Origin: Calothrix brevissima NIES-22
Lineage (GTDB): Bacteria; Cyanobacteriota; Cyanobacteriia; Cyanobacteriales; Nostocaceae
Assembly: GCF_002367995.1 (NCBI RefSeq)
Contig: NZ_AP018207.1
Location: 4,587,083-4,651,082, forward strand
Length of the DNA: 64,000 nucleotides
Direction of reading: 5' to 3'
This document shows, piece by piece, positions 15,558 through 24,104 of the stretch. Below the pieces are notes generated by a model. The model had not been told where the DNA came from. It did no database searches and saw only the letters and a list, made by a program, of their open reading frames with translations. Position numbers and translations under genes: made by a program. The stretch's first letter is position 1. Each line of letters starts with the position of its first letter.

Positions 15558-15589
15558 TTGACTCTCCAGTTAACTGGAGATTCCAAAAT
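15558..15589 (+). promoter_or_regulatory. MerR-type operator/promoter of copM
   Basis: TTGACT at 15558 is followed by the perfect palindrome TCTCCAGTTAACTGGAGA (15563-15580) and a -10-like CAAAAT about 20 bp downstream. The long spacer with a central palindrome is typical of MerR-family promoters (CueR class). It ends 28 bp before the CopM-like start codon. Confidence 0.72.
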
Positions 15590-15617
15590 GAAATCAGGAA
15601 ACATTTAAATAATCCCT

Positions 15618-16316
15618 ATGCAACTTTCTACTCTAAAAAACAGCTTTTTGTCATTGACCTTAGTAGCGATCGCTTTTGTTCCAACCAGCCTATTAACAGC
15701 TTGTTCTACAACTACTTCCCAAAACCAAGCATCAAACCCTACTACCACCGCCACTAATACTAGCGACAAGCACCCAATGAATCATGGTGATGGCATGAAT
15801 CACAACATGACAATGGATTTAGGTTCAGCCGATGCTAATTATGATTTGCGGTTTATTGACGCAATGATTCCGCACCATCAAGGGGCGGTAGAAATGGCAA
15901 AACAAGCGCTGGAGAAATCAAAACGTCCTGAAATTAAAAAGCTGGCTTCGGAAATTATCAAAGCTCAAGATCAAGAAATCGCCCAGTTGAAACAATGGCG
16001 CACAGCTTGGTATCCCTCTGCCAGCAGTACCCCAGTCGCTTATGATGCGAAAACAGGTAAAACAGTCCCAATGCCTGAAGAACAGATGCAAGGCATGATG
16101 ATGAATATGGACTTAGGAGCCGCCGATACTGAGTTTGACTTGCGGTTCATAAATGCAATGATTCCCCATCATGAAAGTGCAATTACAATGGCTCAAGATG
16201 CATTGAGTAAATCTAAGCGTCCTGAAATCAAGAAATTAGCTCAAAGTATCATTGATTCACAGCAAGCAGAGATTAACCAAATGAAACAGTGGCGAAAAAC
16301 TTGGTATAACAAGTGA
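15618..16316 (+). CDS. copM: CopM-like periplasmic copper-binding lipoprotein, two DUF305 domains
   Basis: The product has 232 residues. It begins with a lipoprotein signal (LLTAC, Cys29). Two DUF305 units follow: DLRFIDAMIPHHQGAVEMAK near residue 78 and DLRFINAMIPHHESAITMAQ near 175, each ending in QLKQWR or QMKQWR. Between signal and first unit is a Met/His rich stretch (HPMNHGDGMNHNM) and before the second a MQGMMMNMDLG run; both are good Cu(I) ligand sources. Synechocystis CopM, also a DUF305 protein, binds copper outside the cytoplasm and works with the CopRS system. Upstream are both a TTTCAT direct repeat and a MerR operator, so two regulators may converge here. Confidence 0.82.
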   Translation: MQLSTLKNSFLSLTLVAIAFVPTSLLTACSTTTSQNQASNPTTTATNTSDKHPMNHGDGMNHNMTMDLGSADANYDLRFIDAMIPHHQGAVEMAKQALEKSKRPEIKKLASEIIKAQDQEIAQLKQWRTAWYPSASSTPVAYDAKTGKTVPMPEEQMQGMMMNMDLGAADTEFDLRFINAMIPHHESAITMAQDALSKSKRPEIKKLAQSIIDSQQAEINQMKQWRKTWYNK

Positions 16317-16329
16317 GTTGAGTCCTTTA

Positions 16330-16480
16330 CTTCTTTTACGGAGACGAAGACAGTGTAGCTTGCTTCCCCATAAGGTACGGAAAACCCGCAGGTTAAGCGG
16401 GAAACCCGCCGTAGGAACTAAAAAACCCCTTTGGGTTTCCCAGAGTAGTCGAGCGTCACCTGAAGGGTAAGCAAAAGTAT
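16330..16480. repeat. GC-rich hairpin-forming repeat region
   Basis: Between copM and the adaptor gene lies a stretch with several short inverted repeats (GCGGGAAACCCGC near 16398; AAACCC paired with GGGTTT near 16422-16437), unlike the AT-rich surroundings. It resembles interspersed palindromic repeats common in Nostoc-type genomes. No gene is supported. Confidence 0.45.
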
Positions 16481-16588
16481 CTATGTGAAGCATGAGCCAA
16501 GTATGCAATGCCAATAGATAGGATGAGTATTTTTCACCTTTGAATTCCAGCTATGTTTAGGGTGATTTCACGAGCAGTCAAAGCTTGA

Positions 16589-16605
16589 TTTCATCCTAAT
16601 TTCAT
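16589..16605 (+). promoter_or_regulatory. TTTCAT direct repeat upstream of the CusB-type adaptor
   Basis: TTTCAT at 16589 and 16600, 11 bp apart. TGAAAG stands 13 bp after the start of the second half. The adaptor ATG is about 100 bp downstream. Confidence 0.68.
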
Positions 16606-16708
16606 TTCTAAATGAAAGACTAGTAAAAGAGTGCATTTTTGAAACTTAAAAGCACTTTTGAGCGATTGCAATTCCTTCCGTCTCAAACTCAAGGACTTTA
16701 AAAGCGCG

Positions 16709-18382
16709 ATGTCTAACTCTCTGCGTTCCCAAACACCTATAGCTATTGATTGTGTTTCTAGCACATTTCTGAGCCTGCTGTTATTAGCAAGTCCTACAGT
16801 TGTTATGGCTCATGGCGGACATGGAAATGAATTTCAAGAAGGAAGTGAAGCCACTTCAACTAATAATTCTATTCAGGTTGATGCTGATACAGCCAAACGT
16901 TTAGGGATTAAAGTCGAGCCAGTCCAACGTCAGCGGTTAGCTGTTGGCATCAAAACTACTGGACAAATCGAAACTCTTCCCAGCCAAAAAGTAGAAGTAA
17001 CTACTCCAATTCAGGGGGCAAAAGTAGTTGAATTGTTGGTAGAACCTGGTGCGTCAGTAAAGCAAGGTCAACCTGTCGCTGTTGTAACCAGCCCAGATTT
17101 AGTGACATTGCGCGTGGAATCTCAGGACAAATTAGCACAAGGTCAAGCTGATTTACGCTTCAGCCAAGCAGACTTAAGACTGGCTCAACAGAATTACCAA
17201 AGATATCAACAAATAGCCGACTCTGAAATTGCTCAAGCACAAAGTCAAGTTGACTTTGCTCAAGAAAAGTACAACAAAGACAGGCAGTTAGCTGATGCTG
17301 GCGCTTTACCTCGTCGCAATGCCCTAGAATCTCAAACCCAACTAGCGCAAGCACAAGCCGAACTTACTAAAGCCAAAAGCCGCCGGGACGTTATTGGAGC
17401 AGAAAATCAACTTAAACGCGCTCAAGCATCAGTTCAGTTAGCAAAGTCAAATATTAATCGCAGCAATACCAGTTATCAAACTCGACTTGCTCAACTGGGA
17501 AATCTCCCAAATTCTAAAGGACTAGTGACAGTAACTGCTCCTATCTCTGGTAAGGTTGCTGATAGAGAAGTGACTATTGGTCAAACTTTTAATGATGCCG
17601 GTGGCAAATTAATGACGATTGTCAACGATAGTCGGCTTTTTGCTACAGCTAACATTTATGAAAAAGATTTAAGCAAGGTAAGAACTGGTCAGAGAATTAG
17701 ATTAAAAGTCGCTAGTCTGCCAGATCGTACCTTTTCTGGACGAATTTCTCGGATTGGAACGGTGGTAGAAGGAGAAACAAGAGTTGTACCAGTACAAGCA
17801 GAGGTGAATAACTCTAACGGTCAACTCAAACCAGGAATGTTCGCGGAGCTAGAAGTTTTAACAGACCAAACGTCCTCTGCTATTTCAGCTATTCCTACCT
17901 CAGCAGTGGTTGACGCGAATGGTAAGAAAGTTGTTTATGTACAAAATGGTAATGCTTACCAAACAGTTGAAGTCACATTAGGTCAGACCTCTGGAGATAT
18001 GGTTGAGGTCAAGAGTGGCTTATTCGAGGGAGACATGATTGTCACTGTGCGCGCACCACAACTTTATGCACAATCATTACGGGGTGGTACTAAGCCAACA
18101 GGCGAGACAAAAGAAGCTCCTGCACAAGCGACTGAAGTTAAAACGCCCAGCTTACCAGTACCGCTGTGGTTGCTAGGAGCAGGTGGAGGAGTTGCAATAG
18201 CTGCTGTAGCTTTCATTGCAGGTCGTCGCAGCAAGCCTCAACTCGTTCCAGTAGGAGCAGAATTTGCCTACGACGATGTACCGGAAAACTCTATTAATGA
18301 TTCTACAAACTCAGATGATAATCATCGCGTGCCTGATGAAGAATCAAAGGTCATAATCATTAGTAAAAATACTCAACAATAA
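16709..18382 (+). CDS. CusB/CzcB-type RND periplasmic adaptor
   Basis: The product has 557 residues from the ATG at 16709; a TTG 51 bp upstream also opens the frame but would put 17 polar residues before the signal peptide. The signal peptide (FLSLLLLASPTVVMA) is followed by a His-rich HGGHGNE. Then come a beta-barrel/lipoyl layout (GQIETLPSQKVEVTTPIQGA, LLVEPGASVKQGQPVAVV), a long Gln/Ala-rich coiled-coil hairpin (about 130-240) and the distal half with APISGKVADREVTIGQTF. Unusually, a second hydrophobic helix lies near the C-terminus (PLWLLGAGGGVAIAAVAFIA), so it may be anchored at both ends. It pairs with the RND pump that starts 2 bp after its stop. Confidence 0.87.
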   Translation: MSNSLRSQTPIAIDCVSSTFLSLLLLASPTVVMAHGGHGNEFQEGSEATSTNNSIQVDADTAKRLGIKVEPVQRQRLAVGIKTTGQIETLPSQKVEVTTPIQGAKVVELLVEPGASVKQGQPVAVVTSPDLVTLRVESQDKLAQGQADLRFSQADLRLAQQNYQRYQQIADSEIAQAQSQVDFAQEKYNKDRQLADAGALPRRNALESQTQLAQAQAELTKAKSRRDVIGAENQLKRAQASVQLAKSNINRSNTSYQTRLAQLGNLPNSKGLVTVTAPISGKVADREVTIGQTFNDAGGKLMTIVNDSRLFATANIYEKDLSKVRTGQRIRLKVASLPDRTFSGRISRIGTVVEGETRVVPVQAEVNNSNGQLKPGMFAELEVLTDQTSSAISAIPTSAVVDANGKKVVYVQNGNAYQTVEVTLGQTSGDMVEVKSGLFEGDMIVTVRAPQLYAQSLRGGTKPTGETKEAPAQATEVKTPSLPVPLWLLGAGGGVAIAAVAFIAGRRSKPQLVPVGAEFAYDDVPENSINDSTNSDDNHRVPDEESKVIIISKNTQQ

Positions 18383-18384
18383 AG

Positions 18385-21300
18385 ATGCTCAGTGCGATTA
18401 TTAAATGGGCGATCGCTCGCCGTTGGTTAGTTATCCTGGGTACAATTATCCTGACAATTTGGATATTTCGGACGATTATCCAAATGCCCTTGGATGTTTT
18501 TCCTAGCTTTGCACCACCCCAAGTTGAAATTCAAACTGAAGCACCAGGACTCGCCCCCGAAGAATTAGAATCTTTAGTAACTTTACCAATTGAAAGTGCG
18601 ATTAATGGCACTCCTGGAGTAACAGCAGTACGCTCATCTTCAGCAGCAGGAATTTCTGTCGTTAAAGTCATCTTTAACTGGGATACTGATATTTATCAAG
18701 CTCGCCAGCTAGTAACAGAGCGATTACAACAAGCTCAAAGTAAGCTTCCCGAAGGGGTAGAAACTCCACAAATTTCCCCTACAAGCTCTCCGATTGGCAC
18801 TGTACTACAATATGCCTTCACTTCCCAAAGCACTCCTTTAATGGAAGTGCGGCGCATTGTTGATTGGCAAGTGACAAATCGCCTTTTAGCTGTTCCTGGT
18901 GTTAGTCAGGTAGTGGCGTATGGTGGTGATGTCCGCCAATATCAAGTATTAGTTGATCCAGCGAAGCTAAGAGCCTTTAATATCACTTTGGAAGACGTAG
19001 AGCAAGCAGCCAAAGCTGCTAATGTTAACGCTCCTGGTGGCTATTTAATTACTCCTGACCGAGAAAAGTTAATTCGCGGGATTGGAAGAATTGAATCTAT
19101 TGAAGAATTACAGCAATCAGTAATTACCGCCCGCAATGGTACGCCTGTCAAAATCTCAGATATCGCTGACGTGCAAATTGGTGCAGCTATTAAACGAGGT
19201 GATGGCAGTTTTAACGGTCAGAAGGCAGTTATTGTAATGGTTAATAAACAGCCTCAAGCCGATACTCCTACTGTCACCCGTGCTATTGAAGCAGCGATGT
19301 CAGAGATTCAAGCAGGATTGCCTAAAGATATCAAAGTCACACCTACTTTTCGTCAAGAAAACTATATTGATTCTTCTATTGAAAATGTTAGAGAAGCTTT
19401 AATTGAAGGCAGCATTATTGTTGCCTTAATTTTAATTCCTTTTTTGATGAATTGGCGTAACTTAGCTATTTGTTTAACTGCCCTACCTTTATCTTTATTA
19501 CTAGGAGTACTATTACTAAATTGGTTGGGACAAGGTTTGAATACCATGACTTTGGGAGGGTTAGCAGTAGCAATCGGTTCAGCAGTTGATGATGCAATTG
19601 TCGATGCCGAAAATGTCTACCGTAACCTGCGAGAAAATAAATATTCACCCAACCCACGTCCGGTTTTAGATGTTGTATTTGACGGTTGTCAAGAGGTACG
19701 CGATTCAGTATTTGGAGCTACCATAATTACCATAGTTGTCTTCTCTCCAGTTTTTGCTTTAGCTGGTGTAGAAGGCAGCATTTTTATCCCAATGGGATTA
19801 GGCTATATGGCAGCAGTTATAGCCTCTAGTATTACGGCATTGACGGTAACTCCGGCTTTGTGTGCAATTTTATTGCCTTATGGTCGCTTGCCAGAAACAG
19901 AACCTTGGGTTGCAAGATTTTTTAAGGGACTGTATCGTCCGCTACTAACATTTTCTTTGCAGCATTCTGGAATTGTTATAGGTGCTGCGATCGCTAGTTT
20001 AGTAGCTGCTACTGTAATTTTCCCCTCCTTTGGCAGAATATTTTTACCAGAGTTTCAAGAGCAAACTTTGGTGAATACTCTAACTCTTTATCCAGGTGTT
20101 TCTCTAGAAGCTACTAATGCAGCTGGTGAAGCACTTCAGCACGCACTCAAGGGAGACTCTAGATTTCCCTACGTGCAATTGCGTTCTGGGCGTGCGCCGG
20201 GAGATGGAGACGCAGCCGGGGTGAATTTGGGACACTTGGATATCGAGTTAAGCGATGCAGGGATGAAAGATAGGGAGGGAACGATTGAGAAGTTACGGGA
20301 GGAATTTGCTAAGTTACCAGGGGTAGCGCCAAACATTGGCGGTTTTATCTCACACCGTATGGATGAGGTGTTATCTGGGGTGAGGAGTGCGATCGCAATC
20401 AAAATCTTCGGCCCCGACTTAGAACAACTCCGCACCATTGGTATTCAAGTTGATAATGTAATGAAAACTGTTGATGGGATTGTAGATTTACAACTAGAAC
20501 CCCAAATACCGATTGAACAAATACAAATTAAATTTAATCGCTTTGCTGCTGCACGATATGGTTTAACAATAGGAAAATTGTCTGAAATTATTGAAACTGC
20601 TCTTAATGGACGAGTAGTATCTCAAGTTTTAGAAAAACAACAAACTTTCGATTTAGCGGTATGGTTAGAGCCAGATGCACGACGAAATTTAGATACAATT
20701 CGCAATTTGTTAGTAGACACTCCTAGCGGTCAAAAAATTCCCCTATCACAGGTTGCTACAATTGAAAATGGTACTGGCCCCAACACGATCAACAGAGAAA
20801 ATGTTTCTCGCTTGATAGTTGTTTCTGCTAATGCTAGTGGTCGAGATTTACGCTCTATAGTCAATGAGATTCAAGTTAAAGTTAAGCAGCAAGTAGAGAT
20901 ACCTGCTGGTTACTATATCCAATATGCCGGACAATTTGAAGCAGAAGAAAGAGCCAGTCAGAATATTTTGATTTTTAGTGCTATTGCTTTTGTAGCAATT
21001 ACAGTCATCATGTATTTATCAGTCAAATCTATCCCTTCTACCGCCATGATTATGATTAATTTGCCTTTAGCATTGGTAGGGGGAGTATTTTCTGTAGCTT
21101 TGACTGGAGGAATAATTTCTATTGCATCTTTGGTTGGGTTTGTCACTCTATTTGGAGTTGCCACTCGTAATGGTTTGCTATTGGTGGATAATTACAACAC
21201 CAAGTTTTCGGAAGGTATGCCACTCAAAGAAATATTAATCAAAGGTTCAATGGAACGGCTTAATGCAATTTTGATGACAGCTTTTACCTCAGCTTTAGGA

Positions 21301-21510
21301 TTAGCACCTTTGGTAGTTGAGAGTGGCCCCGGAAAAGAAATTTTACAACCACTTTCAATAGTGGTGTTAGGTGGTTTATTTACTTCTACGGCATTAACTT
21401 TAATGGTCTTACCAGCTTTATACGCTAAGTTTGGTAAATTCTTACTACCTAAACCTACCATGTCGGTTGTAGAGGATGGCAAAGTACCAAAAGCAGTTTT
21501 TGAGCGATGA
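18385..21510 (+). CDS. CusA/CzcA-type heavy-metal RND efflux pump
   Basis: The product has 1041 residues, a full-length inner-membrane RND pump of the heavy-metal efflux subfamily. It begins with the usual first membrane helix (WLVILGTIILTIWIF) and MPLDVFPSFAPPQVEIQTEA, has the TM4 region IGSAVDDAIVDAENVYRN typical of HME pumps, and ends with the second bundle FVTLFGVATRNGLLLV. It exchanges protons for a metal ion from the periplasm or cytoplasm together with the adaptor encoded 2 bp upstream. An outer-membrane CusC partner is not present in the window and would have to come from elsewhere. It is clearly similar over its whole length to the second pump at 24105-27215, with many identical blocks. 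Confidence 0.93.
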   Translation: MLSAIIKWAIARRWLVILGTIILTIWIFRTIIQMPLDVFPSFAPPQVEIQTEAPGLAPEELESLVTLPIESAINGTPGVTAVRSSSAAGISVVKVIFNWDTDIYQARQLVTERLQQAQSKLPEGVETPQISPTSSPIGTVLQYAFTSQSTPLMEVRRIVDWQVTNRLLAVPGVSQVVAYGGDVRQYQVLVDPAKLRAFNITLEDVEQAAKAANVNAPGGYLITPDREKLIRGIGRIESIEELQQSVITARNGTPVKISDIADVQIGAAIKRGDGSFNGQKAVIVMVNKQPQADTPTVTRAIEAAMSEIQAGLPKDIKVTPTFRQENYIDSSIENVREALIEGSIIVALILIPFLMNWRNLAICLTALPLSLLLGVLLLNWLGQGLNTMTLGGLAVAIGSAVDDAIVDAENVYRNLRENKYSPNPRPVLDVVFDGCQEVRDSVFGATIITIVVFSPVFALAGVEGSIFIPMGLGYMAAVIASSITALTVTPALCAILLPYGRLPETEPWVARFFKGLYRPLLTFSLQHSGIVIGAAIASLVAATVIFPSFGRIFLPEFQEQTLVNTLTLYPGVSLEATNAAGEALQHALKGDSRFPYVQLRSGRAPGDGDAAGVNLGHLDIELSDAGMKDREGTIEKLREEFAKLPGVAPNIGGFISHRMDEVLSGVRSAIAIKIFGPDLEQLRTIGIQVDNVMKTVDGIVDLQLEPQIPIEQIQIKFNRFAAARYGLTIGKLSEIIETALNGRVVSQVLEKQQTFDLAVWLEPDARRNLDTIRNLLVDTPSGQKIPLSQVATIENGTGPNTINRENVSRLIVVSANASGRDLRSIVNEIQVKVKQQVEIPAGYYIQYAGQFEAEERASQNILIFSAIAFVAITVIMYLSVKSIPSTAMIMINLPLALVGGVFSVALTGGIISIASLVGFVTLFGVATRNGLLLVDNYNTKFSEGMPLKEILIKGSMERLNAILMTAFTSALGLAPLVVESGPGKEILQPLSIVVLGGLFTSTALTLMVLPALYAKFGKFLLPKPTMSVVEDGKVPKAVFER

Positions 21511-21642
21511 TAAATATCATATAAGTTTTATCTTCTGGAATCAACGATAAAACGTCCAAATATAATTGTTTGCCCTGAGTAAATTTTGATATCATGTCCG
21601 GCTAATCACTTATCATTAAAATCTCTCCGCGTCCCCCGTACC

Positions 21643-21706
21643 CTTCTCCTTCGGAGACGCTACGCGAACGGGATCTTGCTACGCGCAGCGTCTCCGACAG
21701 GAGAAG
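21643..21706. repeat. Palindromic interspersed repeat
   Basis: A 24-nt left arm (21643-21666) and a 28-nt right arm (21679-21706) are imperfect inverse complements around a 12-nt loop; both hold GGAGACGCT/AGCGTCTCC cores. The block is GC-rich in an AT-rich intergenic stretch of 550 bp (21511-22060) with no supported gene. The short core ACGC(T)(A/T)CGCGAACGG recurs inside the gene at 50876-52294. Confidence 0.65.
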
Positions 21707-22060
21707 TTCAGATCGCCGGAAGTCGGCGCTCTGACTTCTCTCCGTGTCTTTGCGTTTTGGTATTGTGTGGGAAATGATGGTTGCTACAGTAACACCACAG
21801 CTATAACCTTGATGCAAGACAAATTTTATGTTTGGATGCTCTCAACTTTGCGATCGCGGCAGTCTTAATCTTCACCGATGGTTAGGAGGCGATCTGTGAT
21901 TTGAATCATAAAATAAAGTGCGACTCGTTCAGCTGAAACTGGGGAATGTGACATAAAGGAAAAGATTGCCAAAATTTAAAGAATAAAGTTGCCGCATTAG
22001 AGGTTGAAAGCATTGTTATTTCGATTAATTCTGAATTAGTTGTCGAGTTCAATCAAAAAA

Positions 22061-22864
22061 TTATCGTTTTTGGAAGCCTTTTCCTCTATAATTAACTAAT
22101 TCTTCATATCCAGGCATATATGCATAGTTATCTTTAATATCTAAGCCTAAAAAGCTAGAAAAACGTACAGAATCGTTTCCTAATAATTCTCCTTTTCGGG
22201 GCTGACCTTGATAATTAGCTAAAGCAATTTTAGCTTGACGTAAAGATTTTACAGGTACAAAAACATCTGTTTGGTCAAAAGACCATAAACCTTCAGAATG
22301 TCTTGCCGCAAACAATAATTCTCCTAAAGCTTGGTTTTTCGCATCATCTTGTTTATAAGTTAGAGCTAGATGCTTATCTAAATAGATAATTCTTCCTGAA
22401 TTAATATTTTCTGTAATATCTAATGAGTCAATTAAATTTGATAAAAATTTTCGGCGTTCAGGGTAAGTAGCACCAAGAAAAGCAACAGTACCAACTACCC
22501 AACCCCTTGCATCTGTCTCTCTATGAGTCTCATAATCTTGATAACATTTTTTTAAGCATGGTATATAAAATTTATCAAAAGGTATTCTCATCTGAGAGAT
22601 TGTTTGTATATTAACAGCTAATATAAACTTTTTAAATGATTTTGATTGTTCTAATACCTTTATTAAAGTAGAGTCATAAAAAATTTGGGGTTGACTCTGA
22701 TATTTTTCCCATAACATATTAAATACAATTCTAAAATCTCTGCTATCATTGAGCAAAAAATCGTTCACTTTTTGATAGCCATAACTAGTGAAAACTTTTG
22801 ATTGTATTTGTTTGAATTTTTCATTACTTTTAACTACAGTATTACCAACACGAATTTTAGACAT
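22061..22864 (-). CDS. Hypothetical protein, 267 aa
   Basis: I recognise no family. The product is basic and mostly helical, with conserved-looking stretches RIPFDKFYIPCLKKCYQDYE and DARGWVVGTVAFLGATYPER and a Gly/Asn-rich end (GNDSVRFSSFLGLDIKDNYA). No signal peptide or membrane segment is seen. It lies 26 bp behind another unknown gene (22891-23538), and the pair is inserted, in the opposite direction, between the two RND pump loci. They look like a two-gene unit of their own. Confidence 0.6.
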   Translation of the reverse strand: MSKIRVGNTVVKSNEKFKQIQSKVFTSYGYQKVNDFLLNDSRDFRIVFNMLWEKYQSQPQIFYDSTLIKVLEQSKSFKKFILAVNIQTISQMRIPFDKFYIPCLKKCYQDYETHRETDARGWVVGTVAFLGATYPERRKFLSNLIDSLDITENINSGRIIYLDKHLALTYKQDDAKNQALGELLFAARHSEGLWSFDQTDVFVPVKSLRQAKIALANYQGQPRKGELLGNDSVRFSSFLGLDIKDNYAYMPGYEELVNYRGKGFQKR

Positions 22865-22890
22865 TGTATTATTTATTTGTAAATAGCTTT

Positions 22891-23538
22891 TTAGGAACTA
22901 GGAGGTAAAAGTTCTGTTAAAAGTGTAGTCTCACGTTCAATTATATTGATGCTACGAATTTTTGCTGCTTCGCTGGAACTGAGTGGAACAGTAAACATCA
23001 GATGCATATAATTTACCTTGTCACTTCCACTTGTACGTGGCACAGCATGACAGATAACTGGAAACCTATCTTGAGAATGCATAATTAAAGGTTCCGTTAA
23101 TCTAGCAAGAATTCGAGTTCCACCAAATATGTAGCTCCTTTCTTGAGCAACTTTCAACTCTGGTAAAGTCCACCAATTAAAAACTATTTCACCGTCAGAA
23201 TTATCACTAAGCCCCCATTCTTGACGATAACGTTTTGGAGTCAGAGTTAGTAAACCCTTGCCTTCTTCAATTCGTCGCCGCTTCGCCAGTTTAATCAATG
23301 AGGAGTCAAATGCGGTAGCAATAACTGACCTAAAATCTGAGGATTCGTTAGTCAGATCGTTATATTTTATAAATGTAAAGGCATCTCCAATCCCTTTAAT
23401 TTCATTGGTGATTACGTTCGCTACTAAAATCTGATTGCCGTTAACTAATTCTTCAAAATCGAATGAGCTATCGAGATCTGGTGGCTTAGGTGGTTTACCG
23501 AACCCTTTTCCACCGCTACGTTTTACTTTTCCCATCAC
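22891..23538 (-). CDS. Hypothetical protein, 215 aa
   Basis: The first gene of a two-gene unit. A Lys/Gly/Pro-rich start (VKRSGGKGFGKPPKPPDLD) is followed by a mixed alpha/beta domain that includes VIATAFDSSLIKLAKRRRIE and EWGLSDNSDGEIVFNWWTLP. No known motif is seen. No signal peptide or membrane helix is present. The basic tail-like N-terminus and the RRRIEEGK segment would suit nucleic-acid binding, but that is a guess. Confidence 0.6.
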   Translation of the reverse strand: MMGKVKRSGGKGFGKPPKPPDLDSSFDFEELVNGNQILVANVITNEIKGIGDAFTFIKYNDLTNESSDFRSVIATAFDSSLIKLAKRRRIEEGKGLLTLTPKRYRQEWGLSDNSDGEIVFNWWTLPELKVAQERSYIFGGTRILARLTEPLIMHSQDRFPVICHAVPRTSGSDKVNYMHLMFTVPLSSSEAAKIRSINIIERETTLLTELLPPSS

Positions 23539-23665
23539 TTACCTCTATTGCTCAACTTAATTCAAAAAAGGTTTGTTCATAAGGAGTAAAAGCATTTGCT
23601 AGCAAAGGTGATACATTCACTTGCAGTAACATCTGTCGAATTTTTAGCTTACCATCAATCATCAG

Positions 23666-23776
23666 CAAGAGTTCGCAGACTTTAACCAAGCACTACAAAT
23701 CAATCCCAACTTAGCTGATGCCTATGGCAATCGAGGACTGATTCAACAAAATAACATCCAAAGCGAGAACAGTTAA
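23666..23776 (+). pseudogene. Fragment of a TPR-repeat protein
   Basis: An open stretch of 36 codons ending in TAA reads FADFNQALQINPNLADAYGN followed by RGLIQQ. This is a clear cyanobacterial TPR repeat unit without a start or the rest of the gene. It is a remnant in the 560-bp gap between the unknown gene pair and the second pump. Confidence 0.6.
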
Positions 23777-23983
23777 AAATTCAAGCGGTGTGATAGGGAA
23801 TCAGCAGTAAAGTTGCTAATACCCTTAATGAATCCAAATCGTAACGCCTGACCAAATGTTGTTTGAGAGCGGATACAAATTTTCTCCTTGTGCAGCTTCG
23901 GATAAAGCTCTTAAGCCTCGATGATATTAACTGCGACCAAATCGAAATCATAGCTACACGGTATCACAAATATTCAACCGTGA

Positions 23984-24011
23984 TTTCATCCTGATTTCAT
24001 CTTGATTTGAG
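23984..24011 (+). promoter_or_regulatory. TTTCAT repeat (three half-sites) upstream of second pump
   Basis: TTTCAT at 23984 and 23995 with a degenerate third unit TTTGAG at 24006, all 11 bp apart. TAGATA near 24019 is a possible -10 box. The pump ATG is about 95 bp downstream. Confidence 0.68.
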
Positions 24012-24104
24012 ACATTAGATACAGTGCCAAACTGTCAAAACTACAGATTCTTCCAGATGGATTCACTGTATCGTCAAGCAAAAAACCCTTGATTGGTCTC
24101 AAAA

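Noticed and set aside
21586-21777. Open frames of 60-70 codons on both strands within the GC-rich palindrome
   Set aside because: They exist only because the palindromic repeat is GC rich; no start signal or protein-like sequence supports them.
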